A stretch of 64,000 nucleotides of DNA. Source: Spirochaetota bacterium. Lineage in GTDB: Bacteria; Spirochaetota; Spirochaetia; Treponematales; Rectinemataceae. Below the pieces are notes generated by a model. It ran no database searches, had not been told where the DNA came from, and worked only from the letters and a program-made list of their open reading frames with translations. A program made the position numbers and the translations under genes. The stretch is taken from NCBI GenBank assembly GCA_029265615.1, contig JAJUIB010000004.1, forward strand, positions 1-64,000, written 5' to 3'. How positions within the stretch are numbered: position 1 is the stretch's first letter; each line of letters begins with the position of its first letter. Positions 1-8,227 of the stretch are shown here, piece after piece.

Positions 1-136
1 ACGAGTGGCAAGTCTCGCGCCGCTACATGAGCCAGGAAAGCCTGGCGAAGATCCCATCAACGGAGAGGAGGAGGACTACAAGGGCGGCTTAGATCTCGCC
101 AGCGGTGGAGGCGAATTACACCACTTGACGGGACGC
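1..136 (+). mobile_element. Right end of an IS256-like (mutator-type) insertion element, partial
   Basis: The first 92 bases encode what looks like the extreme C-terminus of a mutator-type transposase. The next ~44 bases hold no gene and end near a sequence (about 117-136) of the kind found at IS256-family ends (TACACCACTTGACGGGACGC). Immediately beyond it the homology to a GH42 beta-galactosidase begins on the minus strand. The boundary near 136 is inferred from where the GH42 reading frame stops making sense and may be off by a few bases. The left end, and the 8-9 bp target duplication that would prove insertion, lie outside the window. Confidence 0.5.
3..92 (+). CDS. Transposase C-terminal fragment, IS256-like
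   Basis: An open frame enters from the left edge and stops with TAG at 90-92, giving 29 residues. The stretch reading EWQVSRRYMSQESLAKI resembles the tail of IS256/mutator-type transposases, where an E-W-x-x-x-R-R-Y-M-S pattern is common. The catalytic DDE region would lie upstream, outside the window. The short length keeps confidence modest, but its position right beside a truncated gene fits an insertion sequence. Confidence 0.4.
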   Translation, partial: EWQVSRRYMSQESLAKIPSTERRRTTRAA

Positions 137-667
137 TACCCGCGCGGGGCTTCCGTACTTTCGCTCGAGCCAGGCCGCCCAGGCTCTGCGGCAGTTGTCG
201 CACACGCAGTGATCGGAGCCCTCGTGGCCGATTTCATTGTCGATCTGCCAGCCGACGACGTGGGGGTTGTCGGCGAAGTGCGCGGCCGCTTCTTCGACGA
301 GCCTGAGCGCCGCTGTGCGATAGGCAGGCGCGTTCCAGCAGCCCATGCGGCGGGCACCGAAGTCGCGCACACGGCCATCGGGCGAAAGGCCCAGGACCTG
401 GCCCTCGTCAAGGAGCCAGGCGGGGAAGGTCGCGGTCGGCGTCCCGAGAATCGTCCGGATTCCCCGCGCGGCTGCGACAGCGATCGCCCGTTCGAAGAGG
501 GAGAAGTCGTACCGGCCCTTCTCGGGTTCGACAATCGCCCAGGCGAATTCCATCATGCGGACGAGCGTGACGCCCGTCGCAGCCATCTGGTCGCAGTCGC
601 GTTCCCAGCGGGACTCGTCCCACTGCTCAGGATACCAGTCGACGCCGAACTCAAGCCTTGTGTCCAT
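116..667 (-). pseudogene. Beta-galactosidase, GH42 family, 5' fragment cut by an IS
   Basis: 183 codons match the N-terminal third of family 42 glycoside hydrolases, which are normally near 650-700 residues. Visible landmarks are GVDWYPEQW at the start, MMEFAWAIVEPEKGRYDF, GTPTATFPAWL, and WQIDNEIGHEGSDHCVCDNC, whose NE holds the family acid/base glutamate. The nucleophile Glu and the rest of the barrel are missing. The last six residues (ASRQVV) and the stop codon come from the adjoining IS end, so the protein cannot be active. The start has a clean ribosome site (AGGAGA about 6 nt upstream). The gene lies 31 bp downstream of the cyclase gene on the same strand. The 3' remainder may survive beyond the IS, outside the window. 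Confidence 0.85.
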
Positions 668-698
668 GCCGATTCTCCTAGGTACGCAGAAGCGAAAA

Positions 699-2837
699 TT
701 ACAGAGAAGCCTTTGCCATGCAGTTCTCGAGGTAGAAGGCGGCGGCCCCGTCCTCGGGCATCTGATCGAGAACGCGCTTGAAGTAGTACATGGCGCCTGC
801 GAAGTCCTTCTGGTAGTACGAAAGCATGCCTTGCTCGAAAAAGGTGTTCGCCTTCATTTTGCGCTCGAAAAGTTCAGGCTCGAGGCCGTCGAATATCTCG
901 AAGACGGACACGGGCGCTGCTTTCCCTTTCACCTTCACTTTGCCGATAAAGCGATACTTGTAGGAGCCCGGATCTTCGAGCTCTTTGAAGGCGCGCTCGG
1001 ATATGGCGAGGCCGATGTTGAAGGCCTTGGTGATGGCCTGAAGTCGGGAAGCGAGGTTGACCGCGTCCGAGATGACCGTGTTCTCCATGCGGTCGTTCAC
1101 GCCGACGACGCCGAGCATGAGGTCGCCCGTGTGGATGCCGACGCCCATGGAAATCGGCCGATACCCCATCTTTGCGCGGTGGCCATTATATTCGACGATT
1201 TTTTTCTGCATCGCGATTGCGGTGCGGATGGCCGCGTCCGGCCCCGTCTGTCCCGGGAAGAGCGCCATGATCGCGTCGCCCACATATTTGTCGACAAAAC
1301 CGCCGTTCTCCGTTATGAGCGGCACGACGCGCGAGAGGTATGAGTTGATGAAGGCGAAGTTCTCCTCGATGGTGAGTTTTTCCGAGAGTTCGGTGAAGGC
1401 CCGGATGTCGGAAAAAAAGATGGTCATCTCTTTTTTAACGTGGTCGCCGAGCGCGAGGTCGGTGATCTCTGCTTTGTTGAGGTAGTCGAGAAATTCCTTG
1501 GGGATAAAGCGCTTCACCGTCGCGGCGACCTTAGTTACATAGCCGGAGAGCGTCTCCACGCTTTCGAAGCTATCGCCGACCCGTTTTACGAGCATGAGCA
1601 TCGAGAGAAAGGCGAAGGCGATGAGCCCCGCGGGCTCGAGGAAATACGCGGTCGCGAGTGAGGCGGGGGCGATCCAGGGGGCATGCGTGCTCGCCACGAC
1701 GAGGAGGAGGCCGGGAAGCAGCCAGGCCGCGTGCCGTTCCCGGTGGAATGCGAGGACTCCAATCCAGACGAGGATGGCAAGGCCGAGCGCGGCGTAGAAG
1801 ATGACCGCTGCGAGGTGGAGTGTCTGCGCGCTCAACACCCTTGCCGTCTCCGGGACGGCAAGGGGGAGGAGAGCGGCGAGTGCGACCGCCGCGGCCGCCG
1901 CGCGGATTCCCCATGCAAGGGCGCCGGGGATGCGCTTCCCGAGCGTTGTGGCGACGAAGGAGCCGAGCGCGAGCGCCTGAAGCGCGATTGCTGCCGCGCA
2001 GAGCCGCTCGGCCGCGATCGAAGCGGGCGAAATGAGATCGAGGATGCCGGCGTTTTGCAAAAAGGCGAGCGCGGCGGCCGCAGCCATGAAGCGCGCAAAG
2101 GCAAGAAAATCGCGGTTTTTACGCCAGAAAACGAAGAGCAGGAAGAGGAAAATGCCACCTAGGACAAAATAGCCGATTTCGAGCGCGGCGCCGCTTGCGA
2201 GGAGGAGATGGAGTGCGCTGAGCCGCCGCGCTTCGCCGAAAAGGATGTGTCCGGGAAGAGCGCCCGGAGCCTCCAGGCGCGGACCGTCCTCATCGCTCTG
2301 GAGAACGAGGGAAATGGCCGCGGAATCCGAGGTAAAGCGAAGCTCGCGGGGCGGGTCCCGGTCTCGGTCACGTGCATAGAGAAGCTCGCCGTTCGCCATG
2401 ACCGCGCGGTACTCTGCAAGTTCCGGTATATAGAGTGCGTAGTCGCGGTGTTCCGGCTTTCCGGCAAGTTCGATGCGAAGTCGGTAAGTGAGCGGGCCTA
2501 CCGGGCGCTCGGGCGGCGCAAAGAGGCTCTGCCGCATGCGTGCGCTCGCCTGGGCGGGTTGTTGCGGCGCGGTGGCGAGGGATGCGTCGGTGACGTAGCC
2601 GACGTAGCGCTCCCAGGTTCCAAGGAGGAGGCGGGGCGTCCCCTCGGGGTCGACAAGAAGGCGGCCAAACGAGGGGTCGGCGGCCGTGCAGGGTCTACCG
2701 GCTACGAGGGCTAAAGCGAGGGTAAGCGCGGCGACGCGGAGCGGCTGAGGAAGGAGGGGGCGCGCGTGCGGAGACGCGCCATGCCCCGCGTCCCGGCGCC
2801 GGGATGCGGGAAGTTCGACCTTACTTTTTGTGTTCAT
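699..2837 (-). CDS. Receptor-type adenylate cyclase (7TM region, class III cyclase domain, C-terminal TPR)
   Basis: 712 residues. A hydrophobic signal-like segment lies near residues 33-53, followed by a periplasmic region like the 7TMR-DISM extracellular domain (to about 210) and roughly seven membrane helices (about 215-425). A class III nucleotide cyclase domain follows (about 450-640), and the C-terminus is TPR-like. Metal-binding aspartates are visible in FFSDIRAFT and VGDAIMALF. The Lys of DKYVGD and the Asp of SDAVNLASRL fit ATP rather than GTP as substrate. It should make cAMP in response to a periplasmic or membrane signal. The ATG at 2837 was chosen because the longer TTG start at 2873 falls inside the predicted -35 box. 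There is no Shine-Dalgarno; a TATACT lies 7 nt before ATG, so the mRNA may be leaderless. Confidence 0.85.
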   Translation of the reverse strand: MNTKSKVELPASRRRDAGHGASPHARPLLPQPLRVAALTLALALVAGRPCTAADPSFGRLLVDPEGTPRLLLGTWERYVGYVTDASLATAPQQPAQASARMRQSLFAPPERPVGPLTYRLRIELAGKPEHRDYALYIPELAEYRAVMANGELLYARDRDRDPPRELRFTSDSAAISLVLQSDEDGPRLEAPGALPGHILFGEARRLSALHLLLASGAALEIGYFVLGGIFLFLLFVFWRKNRDFLAFARFMAAAAALAFLQNAGILDLISPASIAAERLCAAAIALQALALGSFVATTLGKRIPGALAWGIRAAAAAVALAALLPLAVPETARVLSAQTLHLAAVIFYAALGLAILVWIGVLAFHRERHAAWLLPGLLLVVASTHAPWIAPASLATAYFLEPAGLIAFAFLSMLMLVKRVGDSFESVETLSGYVTKVAATVKRFIPKEFLDYLNKAEITDLALGDHVKKEMTIFFSDIRAFTELSEKLTIEENFAFINSYLSRVVPLITENGGFVDKYVGDAIMALFPGQTGPDAAIRTAIAMQKKIVEYNGHRAKMGYRPISMGVGIHTGDLMLGVVGVNDRMENTVISDAVNLASRLQAITKAFNIGLAISERAFKELEDPGSYKYRFIGKVKVKGKAAPVSVFEIFDGLEPELFERKMKANTFFEQGMLSYYQKDFAGAMYYFKRVLDQMPEDGAAAFYLENCMAKASL

Positions 2838-2844
2838 GTCGCCA

Positions 2845-2873
2845 AGTATACACGGAGAAGCGCAGTTGGACAA
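2845..2873 (-). promoter_or_regulatory. Sigma70-like promoter giving a leaderless cyclase mRNA
   Basis: On the minus strand TTGTCC (2873-2868), a 17-nt spacer and TATACT (2850-2845) are followed 7 nt later by the ATG at 2837. Transcription should begin at or next to the start codon. Confidence 0.5.
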
Positions 2874-2943
2874 ACGCGCAGTTGCAGCAATATGTTATAT
2901 CGACTTAACTTGGTTTCGAATGTTGAAACAGCTCGTTGTCCTC

Positions 2944-2972
2944 TTGTCAACGACCGCATTCGGGTATATACT
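2944..2972 (+). promoter_or_regulatory. Sigma70-type promoter of the hydrogenase operon
   Basis: TTGTCA (2944-2949), exactly 17 nt, then TATACT (2967-2972): a near-consensus promoter. It predicts a start site near 2979 and a leader of about 50 nt before the HydC start at 3028. The region between it and the divergent cyclase gene is AT-richer than its surroundings. Confidence 0.65.
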
Positions 2973-2982
2973 GCGAGAAACT

Positions 2983-2996
2983 AAATATCGATATTT
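2983..2996. promoter_or_regulatory. 14-bp perfect palindrome just after the hyd transcription start, possible operator
   Basis: AAATATCGATATTT is a perfect palindrome. It lies about 4-17 nt downstream of the predicted transcription start of the hydrogenase operon, a usual position for a repressor site. It does not match the Rex box (TTGTGAA...TTCACAA) or FNR consensus, so the regulator is unknown. It is AT-rich and could also occur by chance. Confidence 0.3.
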
Positions 2997-3027
2997 TTTT
3001 ATCAACCACGGCAAAAGGGGGGCTTTA

Positions 3028-3504
3028 ATGCCAGAAACGAAGATCGAGTTCTCGAAGGAACTCCGTGACTTCATTGAGGAGTGGAAGGACAAGCCGGGAA
3101 ACCTCATCATGATGCTGCACCGCATTCAGAATGAGTATTCCTACATTCCGCGCGAAGCGGCTGAAGAGCTGTCCCGGCTCATCGGAACACCGCTTGCGAA
3201 GATCTACGGCGTTATCACCTTCTACCACTACTTTAAGACGACGAAACCGGGCAAGCACAAGATTTCTGTCTGCCTTGGCACCGCCTGTTACCTCAAGGGT
3301 GCCCAGAGCCTCATCGACGAGGCCGAGTCGATTCTCGGCATCAAAGGCGATGAGGTCACCGACGATGGGCTTTTCAGCATCGATCCGGTGCGCTGCCTCG
3401 GGTGCTGCGGGCTTGCACCTGTCCTCATGATTGGCAACGACGTCTACGGCAAGCTCACCAAGGACCAGATGCCGGAGATCATCGCAAAGTACCGGAACGC
3501 CTAG
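3028..3504 (+). CDS. hydC: NADH-dependent [FeFe]-hydrogenase subunit C (NuoE-like)
   Basis: 158 residues, the normal size for NuoE-like HydC. It carries the thioredoxin-fold [2Fe-2S] site with two cysteine pairs, CLGTAC and CLGCC, and the family segment IYGVITFYHYF. In HydABC complexes this subunit helps pass electrons between NADH, ferredoxin and the hydrogenase. The ATG at 3028 follows a purine-rich AAAAGGGGGG element 6-8 nt upstream. The frame is open further upstream but has no similarity there. First gene of a five-gene operon ending at 8097. Confidence 0.93.
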   Translation: MPETKIEFSKELRDFIEEWKDKPGNLIMMLHRIQNEYSYIPREAAEELSRLIGTPLAKIYGVITFYHYFKTTKPGKHKISVCLGTACYLKGAQSLIDEAESILGIKGDEVTDDGLFSIDPVRCLGCCGLAPVLMIGNDVYGKLTKDQMPEIIAKYRNA

Positions 3505-3525
3505 GGCCCGAGAGCGGCCGCGACG

Positions 3526-4071
3526 ATGCACTACGCGCTGGGCGACTACGTCCTCGACATCACGCAGAACGCGATCGAGGCTGGCGCGGGGCGGGTGCGC
3601 GTTGAGCTTGCCGAGTCCGACGAGGCCGTGTCGGTGGTCGTGAGCGACGACGGGATCGGCATGACCGAGGAGGAACTTGCCCGTGCGCTTGATCCGTTCT
3701 ATACGGACGGGAAAAAGCACGCGCGGCGGAAAGTGGGGCTGGGACTCCCTTTTCTTGTTCAGGCGACGCGCCAGGCGGGGGGGAGTTTCAGGATCGAGTC
3801 GCGAAAGGGAGAGGGGACGACCGTCGCTTTTTCCTTTCCGACGGGCAACGTGGATTCGCCTCCTTTAGGCGACATACCTGAGTTGTTCCGCGCGATCCTC
3901 TGCTTCCCCGGCGGGCACGAGATGGAGATACGGCGGACGAGGACCTCGTCGCGCGGGGACCTCGCCTACGAGCTTGCGAGAAGCGAGCTCGCCGAGGCCC
4001 TGGGAGGCCTTGAGCGGGCGGACTCGCTCGCGCTTCTGCGGGACTTTATTGTTTCGCAGGAAGAAGACTGA
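3526..4071 (+). CDS. HATPase-domain protein of the hydrogenase operon (kinase/anti-sigma-like)
   Basis: 181 residues containing only a GHKL ATP-binding domain: N box DITQNAIEAGA, G1 box DDGIGM, G2-like GLGLPF and GEGTTV. There is no phospho-accepting histidine domain, so it cannot work as an ordinary sensor kinase. It lies 21 bp after hydC and 50 bp before the next hyd gene. A gene of this type in the same position is common in clostridial hydABC loci, where its role is unsettled. It could be a small-molecule-responsive switch or protein kinase acting on a partner, perhaps linked to the CBS-HATPase/DRTGG genes at 53 kb. No good Shine-Dalgarno is visible, which suggests translational coupling to hydC. 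Confidence 0.8.
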   Translation: MHYALGDYVLDITQNAIEAGAGRVRVELAESDEAVSVVVSDDGIGMTEEELARALDPFYTDGKKHARRKVGLGLPFLVQATRQAGGSFRIESRKGEGTTVAFSFPTGNVDSPPLGDIPELFRAILCFPGGHEMEIRRTRTSSRGDLAYELARSELAEALGGLERADSLALLRDFIVSQEED

Positions 4072-4121
4072 AGGATCGGCGATCCGGCCGCAGCGCGCGG
4101 ACGGACCGAAAGGAGATTTTC

Positions 4122-4517
4122 ATGGCGAAGATGACCCTCGATCAGCTCCGCAAGCTCCGCGAGGAGAAGAAGCAGGACCTGACCCGCCGCGAGGTGGAGG
4201 GCAAGGAGATCCAGGTGATCGTCGGCATGGGCACCTGCGGCATCGCCGCGGGCGCCAAGCAGACCTTTGACGAGATCGTGAAGGCGGTCGAGGAGTACGG
4301 CCTCGGCAAGGACGTGATCATCCGGCAGACCGGCTGCATGGGCCTCTGCTATGTCGAGCCCACCGTCGAGGTCGTTATGCCCGGCATGCCGACCGTCATC
4401 TACGGGAAGATGACCGCCGACGCCGCGAAGGAGCTGGTGCGCAAGCACCTCGTCGAGAAGACCCTCCTCGAGAACCACATCTTCGACCGCCCGGCGGTCG
4501 ACATCGTGAAGAAGTAA
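4122..4517 (+). CDS. Thioredoxin-like [2Fe-2S] ferredoxin subunit of the hydrogenase (HndB-like)
   Basis: 131 residues. The thioredoxin-like ferredoxin fold is recognised by four cysteines in the pattern GMGTCG ... GCMGLC, with the segment VEPTVEVVMPGMPTVIYGKMT typical of HndB/NuoE-related subunits. It should bind one [2Fe-2S] cluster and take part in electron transfer in the NADH-linked hydrogenase complex. AAAGGAGA stands about 7 nt before the ATG. The gene lies 15 bp ahead of hydB, which itself begins with a related domain. Confidence 0.87.
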   Translation: MAKMTLDQLRKLREEKKQDLTRREVEGKEIQVIVGMGTCGIAAGAKQTFDEIVKAVEEYGLGKDVIIRQTGCMGLCYVEPTVEVVMPGMPTVIYGKMTADAAKELVRKHLVEKTLLENHIFDRPAVDIVKK

Positions 4518-4532
4518 GGGGCGGAGGACCAC

Positions 4533-6323
4533 ATGGCCTACAAGAATTTCATCCTGGTCTGCGGCGGCACCGGCTGCGAGTCGAGCAGGGCCGACGAGAT
4601 CTACCAGAACCTCGTCCGCGAGGCCGAGGCACAGGGCGTCAAGAACGATGTCCAGGTTGTCAAAACGGGCTGCTTTGGCTTCTGCGAAAAGGGCCCGATT
4701 GTGAAGGTTCTTCCCTCGGAGTCCTTTTATGTCGAGGTGAAGCCTGAGGACGCCAAGGAGATCATCGCCGAGCAGGTTGTCAAGGGCCGCGAGGTCAAGC
4801 GCCTTCTTTATAAAAAGGACGCGAAGGCCGCAGAGAACGTCAAGGTCGAGGACATCGAGTTCTACCAGAAGCAGTTCCGCATCGTCTTGCGCAACTGCGG
4901 CGTCATCAACCCGGAGAACATCGACGAGTACATCGCGCGTGACGGCTACGCTGCGCTCGAGAAAGTGCTCTTCCAGATGAAGCCCGAGGACGTCATCAAC
5001 GAACTCAAGATATCCGGCCTTCGCGGCCGCGGCGGCGCGGGCTTTCCCACCTGGCGCAAGTGGGAATTTTCTCGTGTGCCGCAGGCCGACCAGAAATACG
5101 TTGTCTGCAACGCCGACGAGGGCGACCCGGGCGCCTACATGGACCGCTCGACCATCGAGGGCGACCCCCACTCGGTGATCGAAGCTATGACGATCTGCGG
5201 CAAGACGATCGGCGCCACGAAGGGCTATGTGTACATCCGTGCCGAGTACCCGCTCGCCATCGATCGCCTCAAGATCGCCATCCAGCAGGCGCACGACTAC
5301 GGACTTCTTGGCAAGAACATCCTCGGCTCGGGCTTTGACTTCGACCTCGAGATCCGCCTCGGCGCCGGCGCCTTTGTCTGCGGCGAAGAGACGGCCCTTC
5401 TCCAGTCCGTCGAGGGCAAGCGCGGCATGCCCATCCCCCGCCCGCCCTTCCCCGCGGTGAAGGGGCTCTGGGGTAAGCCCACGGTCATCAACAACGTCGA
5501 GACCTGGGCGAACATCCCGGTTATCATCAATAAGGGTGGTGCGTGGTTTGCGAAGATCGGCACCGAGACATCGAAGGGCACGAAGGTCTTTGCCCTCACC
5601 GGCAAGATCAATAACTCCGGCCTCGTCGAGGTGCCGATGGGCACGACGCTCCGTGAGATCATCTTCGACATCGGCGGCGGCATCAAGGGCGGCAAGAAGT
5701 TCAAGGGCGCCCAGACTGGCGGCCCCTCCGGCGGCATCATCACCGCCGACTACCTCGACACGCCCATCGACTACGAGAGCCTGACCGCCCTCGGCTCGAT
5801 GATGGGATCGGGCGGCCTCATCGTCATGGACGAGGATGACTGCGTCGTCAATATCTCCAAGTTCTACATGGAGTTCTGCGTTGACGAGTCCTGCGGCAAG
5901 TGCGCCCCCTGCCGGGTCGGTACGAACCAGATGCATGCGATCCTCGAAAAGATCACCGACGGCAAGGGCACCCGTGAAGATCTTGATAAGCTCAAGAAGA
6001 TCGGCATGGCGATGAAGAAGGCGGCCCTCTGCGGTCTCGGCCAGACCGCGCCGAACCCAACGCTTTCGACGCTCAAATATTTCGAGAAGGACTACCTCGA
6101 GCACATCGACGAGCGGAAGTGTGTCGCCGGCAAGTGCAAGAAGCTCGTTGTCTTCGAGATCGATCCTGCGAAGTGCATCGGCTGCGGCCTCTGCGCCCGC
6201 CGTTGCCCCGTGAACTGCATCACGGGCGAAAAGAAGCAGGCGCACGTTATCGACAAGATGAAGTGCATCAAGTGCGGCGAGTGCTACAACGCCTGCAAGT
6301 TCGGCGCCATCGTCAAGAAGTGA
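4533..6323 (+). CDS. hydB: NADH-dependent [FeFe]-hydrogenase subunit B (NuoF-like, flavin subunit)
   Basis: 596 residues, full length for HydB. Order of domains: N-terminal thioredoxin-like [2Fe-2S] domain (CGGTGC ... GCFGFC, residues 10-55); NuoF core with FMN/NADH-binding GLRGRGGAGFP (near 165) and CNADEGDPGAYMDR; the NuoF [4Fe-4S] site SCGKCAPCRVG (near 452); and two C-terminal ferredoxin [4Fe-4S] motifs, CIGCGLCARRCP and CIKCGECYNACKF (about 548-590). It oxidises or reduces NAD(H) and, in bifurcating enzymes, is the site where electrons split between NADH and ferredoxin. A GGAGG-like site precedes the ATG. Confidence 0.95.
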   Translation: MAYKNFILVCGGTGCESSRADEIYQNLVREAEAQGVKNDVQVVKTGCFGFCEKGPIVKVLPSESFYVEVKPEDAKEIIAEQVVKGREVKRLLYKKDAKAAENVKVEDIEFYQKQFRIVLRNCGVINPENIDEYIARDGYAALEKVLFQMKPEDVINELKISGLRGRGGAGFPTWRKWEFSRVPQADQKYVVCNADEGDPGAYMDRSTIEGDPHSVIEAMTICGKTIGATKGYVYIRAEYPLAIDRLKIAIQQAHDYGLLGKNILGSGFDFDLEIRLGAGAFVCGEETALLQSVEGKRGMPIPRPPFPAVKGLWGKPTVINNVETWANIPVIINKGGAWFAKIGTETSKGTKVFALTGKINNSGLVEVPMGTTLREIIFDIGGGIKGGKKFKGAQTGGPSGGIITADYLDTPIDYESLTALGSMMGSGGLIVMDEDDCVVNISKFYMEFCVDESCGKCAPCRVGTNQMHAILEKITDGKGTREDLDKLKKIGMAMKKAALCGLGQTAPNPTLSTLKYFEKDYLEHIDERKCVAGKCKKLVVFEIDPAKCIGCGLCARRCPVNCITGEKKQAHVIDKMKCIKCGECYNACKFGAIVKK

Positions 6324-6342
6324 GCCAGAGGAGACTATCGCA

Positions 6343-8097
6343 ATGGTCAACGCGAAGATAAACGGCATTCCCGTCCAGGTCGCCGAGGGCACCACGATCC
6401 TCGACGCGGCAAAAAAGGTGGACGTTAAGATCCCGACGCTCTGCTACAGCCCCGATCTTTCACCCTGGGCCGCCTGCGGCATCTGCGTGGTCAAGGTCGA
6501 AAAGAACCCCAAGATGCTCCGTGCCTGCTGCACGCCCATCGAGGAGGGCATGAGCGTCATCACCCATGACCCCGAAATCGTCGCCACGCGCAAGACGGTT
6601 ATTGAGCTCATCCTCTCGACGCATCCGGACGACTGCCTCCAGTGCCCGAGGAATCAGGACTGCGAGCTCCAGCGCCTTGCCGCGGACTTCGGCATCCGCG
6701 AGCAGCCCTTCGACAAGCGTCTCCGAAACCTGCCGGTGGACGATTCCTCGGGATCGCTCATCGTCAACGCTGAAAAGTGCGTGCGGTGCGGCCGCTGCGT
6801 CACGGTCTGCCAGCAGATGCAGAACGTCTGGGCCATCGAGTTCCTTGGCCGCGGCGAGAAGATGCGCATCGCCCCCGCCGCCGATGTCAAGCTCGGTGAC
6901 AGCCCCTGCATCAGGTGCGGCCAGTGCTCCGCGCACTGCCCCGTCGGCGCGATCTATGAAAACGACCAGACCCGCGAGGTTTGGGACAACCTTATGAAGG
7001 AGGGCCCCGAGGCTAAGAAGTGCGTCGTGCAGATCGCGCCCGCGGTCCGCGTCGCCCTCGGCGAGGCATTTGGCCTCCCGCCCGGGACCAATCTCACGAA
7101 GAAGATCTACGCGGCGCTCCGCCGCCTCGGCTTCGATGCGATCTTCGACACGAATTTTGCCGCCGACCTCACCATCATGGAAGAGGGCACCGAGTTCGTA
7201 AAGCGCTTCGCCAAGGGCGAGGGCCAGCTCCCGCTCATCACGAGCTGCTGCCCCGCCTGGGTCGACTACATGCAGAAGTACTACCCGGACATGATCCCGA
7301 ACTTCTCTACCGCGAAGAGCCCCCAGCAAATGATGGGCGCGATGATCAAGACCTACTGGGCCGGGAAGGCCGGTGTCGACCCCGCGAACATATACTCCGT
7401 TTCGGTCATGCCCTGCACCGCGAAGAAGTACGAGAACGGCCGCGACAAGTCGATGTGGTCCTCCGGCCACAAGGATGTCGATGTCACGCTCACAACTCGC
7501 GAGCTCGCCCGCATGATCAAGCAGGCCGGCATTGACCTCCTCAATCTTCCCGATGAGGAGGCCGACTCGCCGCTCGGGCCCTATACGGGCGCGGGCACGA
7601 TATTCGGCGCGACGGGCGGCGTCATGGAGGCGGCGCTCCGCACTGCCTATACCCTCGTCACCGGCGAGGAGCTCAAGGACGTCAATTTCACGGGTGTCCG
7701 CGGCATCTCCGGCATCAAGGAAGCGCGAGTCAACATCAAGGGCACCGAGGTCCGCGTTGCGGTCGCGCATCAGATGGGCAACATCGCGCAGGTCCTCGAA
7801 GAGGTCCGCAAGGCCCGGGCCGAGGGCAAGGAGACGCCCTGGCACTTCATCGAGGTGATGGCCTGCCGCGGCGGTTGCATCGGCGGCGGCGGCCAGCCCT
7901 ACGGCTGCACCGACGAGGTTAGGAAGCAGCGCATGCGCGGCATCTACGATGATGATGAGCGCCAGACCTACCGCTGCTCGCACCATAACCCGCTCATCAA
8001 GCAGGTTTACCAGGAGTTCCTCGGCGAGCCCTGCGGCCACAAGTCGCACGAGCTCCTCCATACGCATTACGAGGAGAAGCCGCTCTACCTGAAGTAA
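6343..8097 (+). CDS. hydA: [FeFe]-hydrogenase catalytic subunit A
   Basis: 584 residues. The N-terminal [2Fe-2S] domain has CYSPDL, CGIC and C residues. It is followed by the His-Cys3 [4Fe-4S] site (HPDDCLQCPRNQDC), two [4Fe-4S] motifs (CVRCGRCVTVC, CIRCGQCSAHC) and the H-cluster domain with all three signatures: TSCCPAW (L1, including the proton-relay cysteine), MPCTAKK (L2) and MACRGGCIGGGGQP (L3). The domain order equals that of the CpI-type enzymes, without the extra C-terminal [2Fe-2S] domain of Thermotoga HydA. It makes H2 from protons. The ATG has AGAGGAGA upstream. Last gene of the operon. The maturases HydE, HydF and HydG are not in this window. Confidence 0.96.
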   Translation: MVNAKINGIPVQVAEGTTILDAAKKVDVKIPTLCYSPDLSPWAACGICVVKVEKNPKMLRACCTPIEEGMSVITHDPEIVATRKTVIELILSTHPDDCLQCPRNQDCELQRLAADFGIREQPFDKRLRNLPVDDSSGSLIVNAEKCVRCGRCVTVCQQMQNVWAIEFLGRGEKMRIAPAADVKLGDSPCIRCGQCSAHCPVGAIYENDQTREVWDNLMKEGPEAKKCVVQIAPAVRVALGEAFGLPPGTNLTKKIYAALRRLGFDAIFDTNFAADLTIMEEGTEFVKRFAKGEGQLPLITSCCPAWVDYMQKYYPDMIPNFSTAKSPQQMMGAMIKTYWAGKAGVDPANIYSVSVMPCTAKKYENGRDKSMWSSGHKDVDVTLTTRELARMIKQAGIDLLNLPDEEADSPLGPYTGAGTIFGATGGVMEAALRTAYTLVTGEELKDVNFTGVRGISGIKEARVNIKGTEVRVAVAHQMGNIAQVLEEVRKARAEGKETPWHFIEVMACRGGCIGGGGQPYGCTDEVRKQRMRGIYDDDERQTYRCSHHNPLIKQVYQEFLGEPCGHKSHELLHTHYEEKPLYLK

Positions 8098-8117
8098 GGA
8101 AGGGCGCCGAGACCGAG

Positions 8118-8148
8118 GAGGCCGTCCCCTGGGGCGGCCTCTTTTTGT
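8118..8148 (+). terminator. Rho-independent terminator of the hydrogenase operon
   Basis: Stem GAGGCCG (8118-8124) pairs with CGGCCTC (8135-8141), extended by CCCC/GGGG inside the loop, and is followed by TTTTTGTTT. It begins 21 bp after the hydA stop. Confidence 0.9.
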
Positions 8149-8227
8149 TTGCGCGTGGGCGCTTCAGGAAGGGATATGGACAGGCTGTCCCGCGGGGGCG
8201 GGGACGCGGTGAGAAATGACGGCCGCG

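Noticed and set aside
3966-6395. 809-codon open frame antisense to the hydrogenase genes
   Set aside because: It is a by-product of GC-rich codon use opposite hydB. The sequence is repetitive in Leu/Ala/Asp/His with no family match, while the plus strand encodes a clear enzyme.
6460-8067. 535-codon open frame antisense to hydA
   Set aside because: Same cause; no recognisable domain, and hydA is certain.
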